Assembly (NCBI RefSeq): GCF_003122425.1 | Contig: NZ_CP021659.1 | Coordinates: forward strand, 186,001-250,000 | Direction: 5' to 3' | DNA from: Candidatus Fukatsuia symbiotica | GTDB taxonomy: Bacteria; Pseudomonadota; Gammaproteobacteria; Enterobacterales; Enterobacteriaceae | Length of the DNA stretch: 64,000 nt | Shown here: one piece after another, positions 46,481 through 60,512 of the stretch | How positions within the stretch are numbered: position 1 is the first letter of the stretch | Layout: each line of letters begins with the position of its first letter | Made by a program: the position numbers and the translations under genes | The notes under the pieces: generated by a model | Seen by the model: only the letters and a program-made list of their open reading frames with translations | Databases searched by the model: none | Told to the model about the DNA's origin: nothing

Positions 46481-49081
46481 TTAGGCGATGGTGCGTTTAA
46501 TTTCGATAGTTTCGAATACTTCGATCATATCGCCAGCACACACATCATTATAATTTTTAACACCGATACCACATTCCATACCATTACGGACTTCGTTGAC
46601 ATCATCTTTGAAACGGCGTAAAGATTCCAGCTCGCCTTCGTAGATAACAACATTGTTACGTAAAACACGGATTGGGCTACTGCGCTTGATCATACCTTCT
46701 GTTACCATGCAACCTGCAATAGCGCCAAATTTCGGTGATTTAAAGACATCACGAACTTCTGCCAGACCAATAATTTGTTGTTTATATTCCGGTGCTAGCA
46801 TTCCGCTCATTGCCTGTTTGATTTCATCAATCAAACTATAGATAACGGAATAATAACGTAGATCCAGACTCTCGCTGTCTATCACTCGACGTGCTGATGC
46901 ATCGGCTCGCACATTAAAGCCAATGATGATGGCATTAGAAGCGGCTGCCAAGGTTGCATCAGTCTCGGTGATACCTCCAACACCAGATCCCACAATTTTC
47001 ACTTTTACTTCATCAGTAGACAGCTGCTTTAGAGCGTCACAGATAGCTTCGCAAGAACCCTGTACATCAGATTTTAGTACGATATTCAGTTCTGAAATCT
47101 CGCCTTCAGTCATGTTAGTAAACATGTTTTCCAGTTTTGATTTTTGCTGACGTGCTAGCTTAACCTCACGGAATTTGCCTTGTCGATATAAGGCCACTTC
47201 ACGCGCTTTTTTCTCATCACGTACTACTGTTACTTCATCACCGGCGGCAGGAACACTCGATAATCCGAGGATCTCTACCGGGATAGAAGGTCCTGCAGAG
47301 AGGATCGCGCGCCCCAGTTCGTCACGCATGGCGCGTATACGACCATACTCAAAACCGCAGAGTACGATATCGCCTTTATTTAAGGTGCCTTCTTGTACCA
47401 ATACAGTGGCAACGGGTCCACGACCTTTATCTAGGAAGGATTCAATGACCACACCACTTGCCATACCACTGTGGATTGCGTTTAATTCCAGTACTTCAGC
47501 TTGCAGAAGAATTGCATTTAGCAGTTCATCAATACCGGTACCGGCTTTTGCCGACACGTGGATAAACTGGCAATCACCTCCCCACTCTTCCGGCTGGATG
47601 CCGTGCTGAGATAATTCTGTTTTAACACGTTCAGGATCAGCCTCCGGTTTGTCTATTTTGTTAACCGCAACCACAACGGGTACTTGTGCAGCTTTAGCAT
47701 GTTGGATGGCCTCAATAGTTTGTGGCATGACACCATCATCAGCTGCTACAACCAACACAACAATATCGGTAGCCTTAGCACCACGGGCACGCATCGAGGT
47801 AAAGGCTGCATGTCCAGGGGTATCCAGGAAAGTCACCATACCGTTCTCAATTTCAACGTGATAAGCACCAATATGCTGCGTGATACCGCCGGCTTCTCCT
47901 GCCGCAACTTTAGTCGAACGAATGGAATCTAGTAGCGAGGTCTTACCATGATCAACATGCCCCATTATGGTCACCACCGGTGCTCGTGATTCCGCAGCGA
48001 CTCCGGTATCACGATCACTCATGAGCGCTTCTTCGAGCTCATTTTCGCGGCGTAGGATAACTTTGTGACCCATTTCCTCAGCAACCAACTGTGCCGTTTC
48101 CTGATCGATAATCTGGTTGATTGTCGCCATAGCTCCCAGTTTCATCATTACTTTTATGACCTGAGAACCTTTAACCGCCATTTTGTTCGCCAGTTCGGCA
48201 ACTGATAATGTTTCACCAATGATTACGTCGCGGTTAACGGCAACAACCGGCCTATTGAAACCCTGTTGTAAAGTGCTTGGCTTGCGTTTATTTTTACGAC
48301 CCACAGCGCGAGCCTCTTCCCGGTCGGCTTTAGATTCAAAAAGCTTATTGCCTTTTTTCTGTTTTGCCGCCTTACCACTCCGGCTACGACTACGGCGATC
48401 GCCTTCAACTTTAGCGTCGTTTTCATCTTCCGCTGCCCGCGCATGTTGTGAGGTTGTCACGTGATAATCAGCAGATTCAGCCTGATCATCTACGGGTTCT
48501 GACCATTTACCTTCATTCTCTGCCGCCATTTTACGAGCTTCTTCAGCAACATGTTTCGCGTTTTCTTCGACCTTACGGTATGTTTCTTGTTCGACAGAGC
48601 GTTTTAATTCAGCAGCCTCGATCTCACGACGCGCTTTTTCGCTCTGCACGGGGTTATTTTTCTTGCTAGAAGAGGCTTGACGTGTCAATTTCTCTTTTTC
48701 CATTGCTTGCTTAGCTTTTCCTTCAGTAACTTTCTGCGCTTCGATCTCCGTTACAGATTTTGTTTGTTCTTCCGCCTTAACAGGTTCTGTCTCTGACGTA
48801 TTGATATAAGTGCGTTTTTTACGAACTTCAATTTGCACCGATTTATTTTTTCCACCGGTGCTCGGAATGCTTAAAGTGCTACGTATCTTACGTTGCAGAG
48901 TGAGTTTATTCGGTGCACTACCGTGTTCACGTTTTAAATACGCCAACAATGTTTCTTTCTCTTGCTGAGTAACAGAGTCTGTTTCAGATTTGTTGATCCC
49001 TGCCGCCGCAAAGTGTGCGACCAAACGTTCAACCGGGGTCTGAATCTCTGTCGCCAGTGATTTTATGGTTACATCTGTCAT
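46481..49081 (-). CDS. infB: Translation initiation factor IF-2
   Basis: 866 residues (E. coli 890). The N-terminal IF2 domain ([18 protein letters not shown]) is followed by a long charged, Lys/Glu-rich linker to about residue 300, then a second IF2-N domain and the GTPase: [13 protein letters not shown] (G1), [10 protein letters not shown] (G3), [13 protein letters not shown] (G4) and SAKAGTG (G5). Domain IV ends in [19 protein letters not shown]. It places fMet-tRNA on the 30S subunit. It lies 21 bp after nusA. Confidence 0.97.
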   Translation of the reverse strand: MTDVTIKSLATEIQTPVERLVAHFAAAGINKSETDSVTQQEKETLLAYLKREHGSAPNKLTLQRKIRSTLSIPSTGGKNKSVQIEVRKKRTYINTSETEPVKAEEQTKSVTEIEAQKVTEGKAKQAMEKEKLTRQASSSKKNNPVQSEKARREIEAAELKRSVEQETYRKVEENAKHVAEEARKMAAENEGKWSEPVDDQAESADYHVTTSQHARAAEDENDAKVEGDRRSRSRSGKAAKQKKGNKLFESKADREEARAVGRKNKRKPSTLQQGFNRPVVAVNRDVIIGETLSVAELANKMAVKGSQVIKVMMKLGAMATINQIIDQETAQLVAEEMGHKVILRRENELEEALMSDRDTGVAAESRAPVVTIMGHVDHGKTSLLDSIRSTKVAAGEAGGITQHIGAYHVEIENGMVTFLDTPGHAAFTSMRARGAKATDIVVLVVAADDGVMPQTIEAIQHAKAAQVPVVVAVNKIDKPEADPERVKTELSQHGIQPEEWGGDCQFIHVSAKAGTGIDELLNAILLQAEVLELNAIHSGMASGVVIESFLDKGRGPVATVLVQEGTLNKGDIVLCGFEYGRIRAMRDELGRAILSAGPSIPVEILGLSSVPAAGDEVTVVRDEKKAREVALYRQGKFREVKLARQQKSKLENMFTNMTEGEISELNIVLKSDVQGSCEAICDALKQLSTDEVKVKIVGSGVGGITETDATLAAASNAIIIGFNVRADASARRVIDSESLDLRYYSVIYSLIDEIKQAMSGMLAPEYKQQIIGLAEVRDVFKSPKFGAIAGCMVTEGMIKRSSPIRVLRNNVVIYEGELESLRRFKDDVNEVRNGMECGIGVKNYNDVCAGDMIEVFETIEIKRTIA

Positions 49082-49102
49082 GCTGTTTTTTCCTGCTACG
49101 GT

Positions 49103-50628
49103 TTATTTCGCATCATCGCTAAACCAACAGATATTACGGGCAGCCATAATCAGCTCACCGGCTTTCTCATCGCTAAGCCCTTTAATACCTGCTAAATCGC
49201 TGATACCCTGCTCGGCAAGTTCTTCTAGCGTACACACACCAACTGCGGCTAGTTTGAATGCCATATCACGTTTTAGACCGGTCAAATTTAACAAGTCGTC
49301 AGCGGGTTTATGGTCGCCAAGACTTTCTTCTTGTGTCAGAGCCAGCGTGGTTAAGGCAGCTTTAGCGCGTTCGCGCAGTTTCTCAACCATATCTTTGTCA
49401 AAATCATCGATTGCCAGCAACTCTTTCATCTGCACGTAGGCCAATTCTTCCAAAGAAGAAAAACCTTCTTCGACTAAAATAGTGGCGAACTGTTCATCTA
49501 CATCAAGATATTTGGTAAAAATACTCATAGTGGCATGGGTTTCGGCGTAGTTTTTTGCTTTAAGCTTATCCTCCGTTATGACATCTAATACCCATTTGGG
49601 AGCGTTTTCGTCTTTTCCGTAATTTATGAGAGCTGTAGCCAAACGTACGTTCTGGCCATTACGACCAATCGCTTGTGCCAGATTATCAGCTTTAACCGCT
49701 ACGTCTATGGTATGTTTGTCTTCATCGACCACAATTGATTCGACATCGGCTGGTGCCATGGCATTAACGACAAACTTGGTAAACTCATCATCCCACAAAA
49801 CGACATCAATACGCTCACCACATAGCTCTTTGGAGACAACCTGAACACGGGCCCGCGCATACCAACACAGGCACCCACAGGATCGATACGTTTATCTTTA
49901 GTTTTCACAGCGATTTTAGCGCGGGAAGCTGGCTCACGGGCAGCTGCCTTAATTTCGATTATTCCTTCACCAATTTCTGGCACTTCAATACGGAACAGTT
50001 CAATCAACATTTCAGGGCGTGAGCGGCTAACGAACAGCTGAGGGCCACGTGCTTCAGGGCGGATATCATACAGGACACCACGAATACGGTCGCCAGGACG
50101 GATGTTCTCACGTGGTAACTTATCTTCACGACAGATAACAGCTTCAGCGTTGTTGCCATTTTTGACGAGTTCCAGGGTAATGTTGTCATGACCCACCTTT
50201 TTAACGACAGCAGTCACAATTGTACTTAAATCTTTACGATATTGTTCCGCTATCATCGCTCGCTCAGCTTCGCGCATTTTTTGTACAATAACCTGCTTGG
50301 CCGTTTGGGTGGTGATACGATCAAAAGCGACAGACTCAATTTGCTCTTCGATGTAATCATCCTGCTGGATAGTCGGATCTTCATATTGCGCGGCTTCTAG
50401 CGTGATCTCTCGGGTTGGCATGGTCACTTCACGAACAACTTTCCAACGACGGAAAGTATCGAAGTCGCCTGTTTTACGATCGATTTCAATGCGCACGTCA
50501 ATTTCTTGTTCATATTTTTTTTTGGTCGCTGTCGCTAGAGCTGTTTCTAATGCTTCAAACACCTTCTCGGCTGGAAGGGCTTTCTCATTGGAAACTGCTT
50601 CTACAACAGCCAGAACCTCTTTGTTCAT
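49103..50628 (-). CDS. nusA: Transcription elongation factor NusA, apparent -1 frameshift
   Basis: ATG 50628 gives [18 protein letters not shown] as in E. coli. The first frame covers the N-terminal domain, S1 and the start of KH1 to VGMRG, then goes out of frame. The second frame resumes at the expected residue (codons [16 protein letters not shown], then VVLWDDEF) and runs through KH2 and both acidic repeats to [11 protein letters not shown]. One extra C in the plus-strand ccc at 49852-49854 restores a full protein of about 507 residues. NusA is essential in E. coli, so this break is probably a sequence error. Confidence 0.93.
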
Positions 50629-50649
50629 CCTCGTTGCCTCGTCCAAATT

Positions 50650-51105
50650 TTAAAAATGGGGTACCAGGTTCGCTTTTTGGATATTGCTTAGTGCGAACAC
50701 TTCATCTTTTCCATCCACAGTAACCGTGATCATTTCTCCTTCAACGGTTTTGATGATACCCTGCCATTTACGACGGTTTTGCATTGCCATACGTAACACC
50801 AAACTGATTTTTTTCCCTAGATAGCAAGTATAGTGTTCAGCCCTAAACAAGGGGCGATCAAGACCAGGGGATGAAACCTCTAGGTTGTAAGCGACAGTAA
50901 TAGGATCTTCAATATCTAATATTGCGCTGACCTGGTGGCTAACATCAGCACAAACATCAACGGTGATGCCATCCTTCTTGTTGTCAATATAGATGCGTAG
51001 CGTCGACTGACGTCCCCGGATGAATTCGATGCCAACCAATTCGTGACCTAAAGCTTCGACTGGTGCTGAAATTATCTCTGTTAATTTTTGTTCAAATGTG
51101 GACAA
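50650..51105 (-). CDS. rimP: Ribosome maturation factor RimP
   Basis: 151 residues from TTG 51105, chosen because the E. coli protein starts STLEQKLTE and a run gggggtggg precedes it; upstream GTG 51111 and TTG 51117 are also possible. [29 protein letters not shown] and [10 protein letters not shown] are diagnostic. It acts on 30S assembly and leads the nusA operon after tRNA-fMet, exactly as in E. coli. Confidence 0.95.
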   Translation of the reverse strand: MSTFEQKLTEIISAPVEALGHELVGIEFIRGRQSTLRIYIDNKKDGITVDVCADVSHQVSAILDIEDPITVAYNLEVSSPGLDRPLFRAEHYTCYLGKKISLVLRMAMQNRRKWQGIIKTVEGEMITVTVDGKDEVFALSNIQKANLVPHF

Positions 51106-51365
51106 GCCCACCCCCAAGACATAAAAAAAGGGCCTGACAGCCCAGTGGTTCGACAGAACGCAAAAATAGATGGATATAAATCGTTACATACTATCAATAA
51201 TACATTTTCATAAGCTACTGCAATCCACCCGAGCCTGCATGTTGACTCACATGACAAGCGATGGCTTAGCAAAAAATCCACGATCATGTTTCTGACAAAA
51301 ATTTTTTTCAAACTTGTAAGCGAAAGTTGTCGAATAGGGCATTTGAAAAAAACATTTCAAAGAAA

Positions 51366-51442
<77 letters not shown>

Positions 51443-51502
51443 TTTGAAAACGTGGCAAATACTACGTCGATAACCGAGGAAAAGCAAGCTATCTCTACGA
51501 CT

Positions 51503-51589
51503 TGGTACCGAGGACGGGATTTGAACCCGTAAGCCCAGCTGGGCACTACCACCTCAAGGTAGCGTGTCTACCAATTTCACCACCTCGGT
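51503..51589 (-). tRNA. leuU: tRNA-Leu (GAG)
   Basis: 87 nt with long variable arm and encoded CCA. The anticodon loop reads ccttgaggt (GAG). Acceptor accgagg pairs with cctcggt. It lies between secG and metY, as in E. coli. Confidence 0.95.
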
Positions 51590-51628
51590 ACTGACATGAT
51601 TTGAAAAACTTCACCACAATCACATTGA

Positions 51629-51967
51629 TCACTGTGGGATATCGTTGCCTGGTTTTGGTGGCGTATCCGCTTGCTCATTCTTGGCAGGCTGACCCAGATT
51701 TTCCCACTCACTCCCCTTGTGATGCTGTTCAGTGCTCATATTTCCCAATATCAGGCTGACAACGAAGAACAGCGTCGCCAATATAGCCGTCATTCGGGTC
51801 ATAAAATTACCGGAACCATTAGACCCGAAGAGAGTCGCAGAAGCACCTGCTCCGAATGAAGCACCTACATCCGCACCTTTACCTTGTTGCAACATGATAA
51901 GCGCGACCAGTCCCATCGCAATCAACAGGAAAAATACCAGAAGAGCCTCATACATAGTTGTACCCAT
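51629..51967 (-). CDS. secG: Protein translocase subunit SecG
   Basis: 112 residues (E. coli 110). Two membrane helices (ALLVFFLLIAMGLVALIML and MTAILATLFFVVSLILG) flank QQGKGADVGASFGAGASAT, the conserved cytoplasmic loop. The C-terminal tail is hydrophilic and Pro/Lys-rich. It assists SecYE in export. The tRNA-Leu gene is 40 bp downstream, so both may share a transcript. Confidence 0.96.
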   Translation of the reverse strand: MGTTMYEALLVFFLLIAMGLVALIMLQQGKGADVGASFGAGASATLFGSNGSGNFMTRMTAILATLFFVVSLILGNMSTEQHHKGSEWENLGQPAKNEQADTPPKPGNDIPQ

Positions 51968-52149
51968 ATCATTGCGAGTTTACCGCATTTAACCCACTTA
52001 AACCGGTGCGAATACTAACCAAAGCGTTTAATCCGCGCAAGAGCAATTTCATCGCTAACGTTTATTTGCAGAAAAAAACGTCATGTTATTTAATTGCATT
52101 ATCATTCTCTAGCGGCAGTTTCCTCATTTTTTTCGTTTACCGAAAACAA

Positions 52150-53493
52150 TCAACCCACCGTTTTTACCACTTTCGTGATACGGTCGGCGAGAGATTTTAT
52201 TGTTTCTTCGTCTTTATTACCTTCAACCATGATTCGAATTAATGGCTCTGTGCCTGACTTACGTAATAATACACGCCCCTGTCCTGCTAACTCAGTTTCA
52301 ACTTGTTGGGTTATTTCGGTAACTTCTGCTGATTCTAGAGGGTTATGATCTCCACTGAAATGTACATTTACCAAAACCTGCGGCCATAATTGCATATCGC
52401 GGCAAAGGTCATACAAACTTTTGTTATTGCGTACCATAGCAGCAAGTATTTGTAAACCTGCCACAATACCATCACCCGTAGTCGTTTTATCTAGCAAGAT
52501 CACATGACCGGAATTTTCCGCACCGATACGCCAACCCTTTTCTTGCATTTTTTTTAATACATAACGATCGCCAACTTTTGCACGTGTAAAGGGGATACTC
52601 CGTTGCTTAAGAGCCAGCTCTAGCCCCATATTACTCATCAAGGTACCTACGACTCCTCCCTTCAATTGTCCTTGATTCAATTCTTCATTAGCAATGATGT
52701 AGATAATTTGGTCACCATCAACCTTATTACCCAAATTATCAACCATTATCAAACGATCACCATCACCATCAAACGCCAAACCGACATCTGCTTTTTTAGC
52801 ACGAACTTGCTTTTGTAACATACGGGTGTCGGTTGCACCGCATTTTTCATTGATATTCATGCCATCAGGTTCACAGCCGATGGGAATAACCGTTGCGCCC
52901 AGCTCACGTAATACACTGGGTGCAATGTGGTAGGTTGCGCCATGTGCGCAATCGACGACTATTGTTAAGTTATTCAAGCTGAGTTCACTAGGAAAAGTCC
53001 CTTTACAAAATTCGATATAACGTCCTGCCGCATCAACGATCCGGCTGGCTTTACCTAACTCTGCAGAAGGAACACAGGTAAGAGGCTCTTCCATTGCAGT
53101 TTCAATGGCTGCTTCCACGTTATCAGGTAATTTTTTGCCATCGATAGAAAAAAATTTAATGCCGTTATCATCAAAAGGATTATGAGAAGCTGAAATCACG
53201 ATACCGGCCTCGGCACGGAAAGTACGGGTTAGATAAGCCACGGCGGGTGTGGGCATAGGACCGGTAAATGCCGCCGATAACCCCGCAGCGGATAAACCTG
53301 CCTCGAGTGCGGATTCCAACATGTAACCAGAAATACGGGTATCTTTGCCGATAATGATTTTACGGGAGCCATGCTGTCGTGCCAGTACTTTCCCTGCCGC
53401 CCATCCGAGCTTCAATACAAAGTCAGGTGTAATCGGCTTGTTACCCACTTTGCCACGAATACCATCTGTACCAAAGTATTTACGGTTACTCAT
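52150..53493 (-). CDS. glmM: Phosphoglucosamine mutase
   Basis: 447 residues (E. coli 445). [11 protein letters not shown] at the start, [16 protein letters not shown] with the phosphoserine, [14 protein letters not shown] metal loop, [12 protein letters not shown] sugar loop and [12 protein letters not shown] phosphate loop. It makes glucosamine 1-phosphate for UDP-GlcNAc, needed for peptidoglycan and LPS. It begins 8 bp after folP, the E. coli order. Confidence 0.97.
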   Translation of the reverse strand: MSNRKYFGTDGIRGKVGNKPITPDFVLKLGWAAGKVLARQHGSRKIIIGKDTRISGYMLESALEAGLSAAGLSAAFTGPMPTPAVAYLTRTFRAEAGIVISASHNPFDDNGIKFFSIDGKKLPDNVEAAIETAMEEPLTCVPSAELGKASRIVDAAGRYIEFCKGTFPSELSLNNLTIVVDCAHGATYHIAPSVLRELGATVIPIGCEPDGMNINEKCGATDTRMLQKQVRAKKADVGLAFDGDGDRLIMVDNLGNKVDGDQIIYIIANEELNQGQLKGGVVGTLMSNMGLELALKQRSIPFTRAKVGDRYVLKKMQEKGWRIGAENSGHVILLDKTTTGDGIVAGLQILAAMVRNNKSLYDLCRDMQLWPQVLVNVHFSGDHNPLESAEVTEITQQVETELAGQGRVLLRKSGTEPLIRIMVEGNKDEETIKSLADRITKVVKTVG

Positions 53494-53501
53494 AATTTAT
53501 T

Positions 53502-54347
53502 TTATTCCTTCTCAGAAAGTGCTGCTCTAACAATACACATTGCTTCGACGGTTTCTTGCACATCATGCACTCTAATAATTTTAGCCCCCGACATTGCCGC
53601 AATAACTGCACAGGCAACGCTGCCGGTGACCCGCTGCTTCGGGGGAACACCGAGTAGCATTTGTCCAACCATCGATTTCCGTGACATGCCTACCAATAGT
53701 GGCAAATTAAAATGATGAAATTTTTCTAAATGCGTCAATAGTCGGTAATTATGCGCCAATGTTTTGCCAAAACCGAAGCCAGGATCGAGTAATAATTTAT
53801 TTTTTGCGATACCTGCCGCAATACAGCTATCAATACGCTGCTGAAAAAAATCATCAATCTCGGTCAGTAGATCCTCATAGTGCGGTGATTGTTGCATATG
53901 TTTTGGATTCCCTTGCATATGCATTAGACAAATGGGCAAATCGGTTGAAGCAGCAGCCTCTAATGCACCTAGTCCTTGTAGTGCACGCACATCGTTGATC
54001 AAATGAGCACCGGCTTTAGCGGCTTCAGTGATAACTTGTGCTTTATAGGTATCAACCGACAGCCAAATTTTTAAATCGGTTGCCAGGGGCGCCAGGTGTT
54101 CCACGACGGGGATAACGCGATCAAGTTCTTCTTGCTCACTCACTGATTTTGCCCCTGGGCGAGTGGATTCACCACCAATATCAATCAGTGTTGCACCTGC
54201 TGTGATCATGGCTTGGGCATGTTTTAACGCTTTATCGAGGTCATTGTGCTGCCCACCATCGGAAAAGGAGTCTGGTGTTACATTTAAAATACCCATCACT
54301 TGTGGTTGGCAAAGATCTAAGGTCAAGTTCCTGGCAGTTAACTGCAT
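53502..54347 (-). CDS. folP: Dihydropteroate synthase
   Basis: 281 residues. MGILNVTPDSFSDGG, GATLIDIGGESTRPGA, LINDVRAL, LLDPGFGFGKTLAHNYRL, VGMSRKSMVG and IRVHDVQETVEAM are the DHPS signature strands and loops. It condenses p-aminobenzoate with the pterin pyrophosphate. In E. coli ftsH precedes folP; here a 419-bp gap with a family B repeat and then tRNA genes do, so synteny breaks at this point. Confidence 0.97.
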   Translation of the reverse strand: MQLTARNLTLDLCQPQVMGILNVTPDSFSDGGQHNDLDKALKHAQAMITAGATLIDIGGESTRPGAKSVSEQEELDRVIPVVEHLAPLATDLKIWLSVDTYKAQVITEAAKAGAHLINDVRALQGLGALEAAASTDLPICLMHMQGNPKHMQQSPHYEDLLTEIDDFFQQRIDSCIAAGIAKNKLLLDPGFGFGKTLAHNYRLLTHLEKFHHFNLPLLVGMSRKSMVGQMLLGVPPKQRVTGSVACAVIAAMSGAKIIRVHDVQETVEAMCIVRAALSEKE

Positions 54348-54453
54348 ATGATTTCACTTTATAGAGGGGAAATGCGGGAATAGGGTGTTTTATACATTAA
54401 AATTTTTACGGAATCTACGTGTGCAAATATTCAACACAAGTTATTTCATACAT

Positions 54454-54594
54454 TAGACGTTTTGCAAAACCTACTATGTGCTTGCAAACACGTGCCGTAA
54501 ATTCTGGGTTACGTGGTGCTCGCAATCCTCAGTATTACACTGGCCCCAGGCGCCTCGACTTCTCAGCACTCACCATGGTTTCGCAAGAAATCTA
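54454..54594. repeat. Family B repeat, copy 3 (inverted, worn)
   Basis: Begins tagacgttttgcaaaacct and ends cgcaagaaatcta. The interior (ttacgtggtgctcgcaatcc, ggcgcctcgacttctc) is the complement of copies 1 and 4, so it is in the opposite orientation. It occupies the gap between folP and the metZ-type tRNAs; the remaining sequence of 54348-54766 shows no gene. Confidence 0.7.
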
Positions 54595-54766
54595 TTGAGT
54601 TCCTGTGGGAAAGGAAGACTAGGGCACATTGACTGTGGCCAGGGATTGGTCGCTTTAAACAATCACATTAGTAGGCCATGATTTTGACGATAAAGGCTTC
54701 GATGAGATCTTGATGACAGAGATTAGGAGCTTCTGGCTGATTGATTCATTAACACAACGACACAAG

Positions 54767-54843
<77 letters not shown>

Positions 54844-54907
54844 TTCGTGTTATGTACTGATGACTACTGTTACATCGCAAATTAGCACCGGTTTCGGTGA
54901 TACTTGT

Positions 54908-54984
<77 letters not shown>

Positions 54985-55191
54985 TTCGAATGTGCGCACT
55001 ATACCTTGGATCAGATCTGTTGCAAGTGCTTTTACCATTTAATTTGTATAAAAAATTTTTTTTTTGATGTTTCTACCCTTTTTTGTTCTCTTCTTCTACG
55101 ATGAGATTCGCATAATTTTTTAGTTTCCCCAATTCCTTTGTTGATAGCCATTTGCTATCTTGCTCTGACTTATAGGCATAGGCAATATATA

Positions 55192-56274
55192 ATGAACAGG
55201 TATTCGCATAAATATTTACTTAGTAGGCTTGTTATTTCCATATTTATTTTTCTATTGGCAGGATGCCAATCATACCCCTCTGATCGTGGGCAACAATATG
55301 GAAACCAGCGCCTAAGTCAGTCACTGACGTGGGTGAGAGAATCGAATGCGAAAGGTAAGCCAGTTAATGTAAAAAGCTATCTTGAACAGATTGCGGCGAT
55401 TAATCAATCGTCGCCACGTCTGTACAACGGTAACAGGGAGACATTTAATGCAGTACAAAAATGGTTAGAGTCTGGAGGGGATAGCCACAGGCTAAGTCAA
55501 TTTGGTTTGCATGCTTATCAGATGGCCGGTGTTGATGGTTTCGGAAATGTGCAATTTACCGGTTACTACACCCCGATAGTGGAGGCTCGGCGCACGCCAC
55601 AAGGTAAATTCCGTTACCCTCTGTACGCTATGCCACCGAAGGGAAAAGAGAAGCTTCCTCACCGTCAGGCTATCTATGCTGGTGTCTTAGATAAGCATGA
55701 TGTGGCTATAGCCTTTACGAATTCACTGATCGATAACTTTATTATGGAAGTTCAAGGCAGTGGTTATGTTGATTTTGGTGATGGTAAGCCACTCACCTTC
55801 TTTGCATTCGCCGGTAAAAATGGTTATACCTATCGCAGTATTGGTAAGGTGTTAACCGATAGTGGTGAAATCGCACTAGCTGATATGTCGACACAGGCAA
55901 TTCGCCATTGGGCTGCAACCCATAGTGAAGCTGAACTGAAGGAACTCTTGATACAGAATCCTTCTTTTGTCTTTTTTCAACCAATTATGGATGCCCCAGT
56001 AAAAGGAGCCAGCGCTGTCCCCTTAATTGCGCAGGCTTCGGTAGCCTCCGATCCTTCTCTCATTCCAGCAGGAACGACATTGCTGGCAGAAATTCCCTTA
56101 TTGGATCAGCAAGGAAAATTTACTGGAAAATATCAAATGCGTTTGATGGTATCTCTGGATGTTGGTGGGGCTATCAAAGGGCATCATCTTGATATATATC
56201 AGGGGATAGGTAATGAAGCAGCGCATGAAGCGGGTTTCTATAATCATTATGGTCGCGTCTGGGTATTGAAATGA
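55192..56274 (+). CDS. mltA: Membrane-bound lytic murein transglycosylase A
   Basis: 360 residues from ATG 55192 (E. coli 365). A lipoprotein signal ends in FLLAGC with Cys25 as the lipidated residue. GYYTPIVEARRTPQG and MEVQGSGYVDFGDG lie in the MltA domain, and DVGGAIKGHHLDIYQG in the 3D domain supplies the catalytic Asp. It cleaves peptidoglycan glycan strands from the outer membrane. The stop overlaps tcdA by ATGA. Confidence 0.95.
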   Translation: MNRYSHKYLLSRLVISIFIFLLAGCQSYPSDRGQQYGNQRLSQSLTWVRESNAKGKPVNVKSYLEQIAAINQSSPRLYNGNRETFNAVQKWLESGGDSHRLSQFGLHAYQMAGVDGFGNVQFTGYYTPIVEARRTPQGKFRYPLYAMPPKGKEKLPHRQAIYAGVLDKHDVAIAFTNSLIDNFIMEVQGSGYVDFGDGKPLTFFAFAGKNGYTYRSIGKVLTDSGEIALADMSTQAIRHWAATHSEAELKELLIQNPSFVFFQPIMDAPVKGASAVPLIAQASVASDPSLIPAGTTLLAEIPLLDQQGKFTGKYQMRLMVSLDVGGAIKGHHLDIYQGIGNEAAHEAGFYNHYGRVWVLK

Positions 56275-57089
56275 CGGATCAATTTTATAATGAAGTGGAT
56301 CAAGATCGATTTGGTGGTATTGCACGACTGTATGGCCAGCAGGCACAAGCGTTGTTTTCACGGGTACATGTTTGTGTGATTGGTATCGGTGGTGTTGGAT
56401 CATGGGCGGCTGAAGCATTGGCACGTACTGGCATTGGTACCATCACCTTGGTAGATATGGATGATGTTTGTATTACCAACACCAATCGCCAAAATCATGC
56501 TCTGCGTCAAAACATCGGGCAGGTTAAAACAGCGGTTATGGAGCAACGTATTTTGGCTATTAATCCTAAATGCCAAGTACATTGTATCTACAACTTTGTT
56601 ACACCAGATAATGTAGTCGACATCTTGGATCGAAATTTTAGCTATGTTATTGACGCAATAGATAGCGTTCGTCCTAAGGCCGCTTTATTGGCGCATTGTC
56701 GGCGTTATAAAATTCCGGTGGTTACAACGGGAGGAGCCGGAGGACAGATTGATCCTACTCGTATAATGGTTGTTGATTTGGCTAAAACCATCCGGGATCC
56801 TCTTGCGGCTAAGTTACGGGAAAGACTGAAATATAATTTCAATATAGTAAAAAATAGTAAAGGTAAATTGCGAATTGATTGCGTATCCTCTAGTGAACCA
56901 CTGATGTATCCGCAAATAGATGGTAGTGTATGCCCCTCCCGCCCCTCTGCCACAGGGACAAAACGGATGGACTGTACGACAGAACTGGGCGCGAGTACAA
57001 TGGTCACGGCGACTTTTGGTTTTATTGCCGTGGCCCATGTTCTGAAAAAAATGATAGCTAAATCTATGCGTGAGGCCGAGGCCAAATAA
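56271..57089 (+). CDS. tcdA: tRNA threonylcarbamoyladenosine dehydratase
   Basis: 272 residues (E. coli TcdA/CsdL 268). DRFGGIARLYG at the N-terminus, VIGIGGVGSWAAEALART nucleotide loop, DMDDVCITNTNRQNHAL, and GGAGGQIDPT are typical E1-like features. It cyclises t6A37 in ANN-decoding tRNAs with ATP. E. coli has mltA and csdL on opposite strands beside csdAE; here they overlap on one strand. Confidence 0.94.
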   Translation: MTDQFYNEVDQDRFGGIARLYGQQAQALFSRVHVCVIGIGGVGSWAAEALARTGIGTITLVDMDDVCITNTNRQNHALRQNIGQVKTAVMEQRILAINPKCQVHCIYNFVTPDNVVDILDRNFSYVIDAIDSVRPKAALLAHCRRYKIPVVTTGGAGGQIDPTRIMVVDLAKTIRDPLAAKLRERLKYNFNIVKNSKGKLRIDCVSSSEPLMYPQIDGSVCPSRPSATGTKRMDCTTELGASTMVTATFGFIAVAHVLKKMIAKSMREAEAK

Positions 57090-57129
57090 CAGCGTTCAAG
57101 ATGGATGCTATGAAAGGATGAGGCGATAG

Positions 57130-57272
57130 TAGACTTCTTGCAAAACCGTAGCGAGTGCTGCGAAGCCAGGTGCCTCGGGAGCAGTAAGCACGGTGTACAT
57201 GCGAATACATGAAGACTGCAAGCACCACGTAACGCGGAATTTGCAGCACGTAGTAGCTTTGCAAGAAGTCTA
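57130..57272. repeat. Family B repeat, copy 4
   Basis: 143 bp with nearly perfect terminal inverted repeats tagacttcttgcaaaacc and tttgcaagaagtcta and the full set of internal landmarks. Best preserved of the four. It lies between tcdA and zapB, whose 3' ends converge on it. Confidence 0.8.
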
Positions 57273-57346
57273 GTGTCTTGTTCTACTCGATGTACTAGGG
57301 CAGAGTACCAAAACCAAGAAAAACCCGAGATGAAAAAGCGACCTCC

Positions 57347-57553
57347 TTAGATTTCTTCGACTCCTTCGATTTTAGACAACAGCTGCCCCAAGCGTTCCTG
57401 TAAAACATGCTCTTCTCGCTTCAGTTGCTCATTTTTCTCAGCCTGAGTACGGTTTTGTTCCTTTAATTCTTCAATTTCCATTTTCAACAAAGTAATAGTA
57501 TCAATAGTTTGCTGAACTTTCGCTTCCAATTTTTCAAATACTTCAAATGCCAT
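57347..57553 (-). CDS. zapB: Cell-division protein ZapB
   Basis: 68 residues; E. coli ZapB has 81. [32 protein letters not shown] and [17 protein letters not shown] form one continuous coiled coil. The middle is shorter by about two heptads. ZapB stabilises the Z-ring via ZapA. It is followed by divergent glpF, as in E. coli. Confidence 0.94.
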   Translation of the reverse strand: MAFEVFEKLEAKVQQTIDTITLLKMEIEELKEQNRTQAEKNEQLKREEHVLQERLGQLLSKIEGVEEI

Positions 57554-58059
57554 CGTTCATCCCCTTAGTGATCGCCAGGTATATAGCCAGTTTATAACGG
57601 TAACAAACGATTTAACGTTGTAACCGCTGCGAAATTCATTACTCTAAATAACAAGCGTCATTTTTAATGCACATCTTCACTGTAGACAACACAGTTTGAT
57701 GGAAAAGATTGTATGTAGCCAACGCACTTCTGTCTAGATACATACTGACACAAAGCCTACTCTAGGGTAATTTACTGCTTATGACCATCACACAGACACT
57801 TATCATCATCTAAAGCATAGTTTATTAGAAAACATTATTAATCACGTGAGACAAAAATACCTGTTCGATCACATTTTAGGTTCCACTATTACACAAACCG
57901 GTACATTTTTATGATGAAGTATACAGATTTTTATAATATTACTTCTTATTTTTGTTTGTTAACGATAAATTTACATCGCTTTCTCTAGTATGACATTATT
58001 GAAGAAAAGAGAGCGAAGAATGCTACCGTTTACACTCTACTTCTAGCTAGGACACTGCA
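57554..58059. other. Divergent control region between zapB and glpF
   Basis: 506 bp without coding pattern, AT-rich, containing the promoters of two divergent units. I see an SD-like ctaggac before glpF but no operator I can place with confidence. GlpR and CRP sites are expected from E. coli glpFK and should be looked for here. Confidence 0.4.
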
Positions 58060-60463
<2,404 letters not shown>

Positions 60464-60512
60464 ACAAGAGCGATAAAGATTGTTTGCAAAATCTACTCCG
60501 CAGCATGAGCGG

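Noticed and set aside
47175-48464. Several long plus-strand frames opposite infB
   Set aside because: They mirror the codon bias of infB on the other strand, lack Shine-Dalgarno sites and have low-complexity Ser/Thr/Ala composition.
49705-50646. A truncated NusA of 313 codons as a genuine short form
   Set aside because: The out-of-frame tail is unrelated to NusA, and the missing domains follow at once in the next frame.
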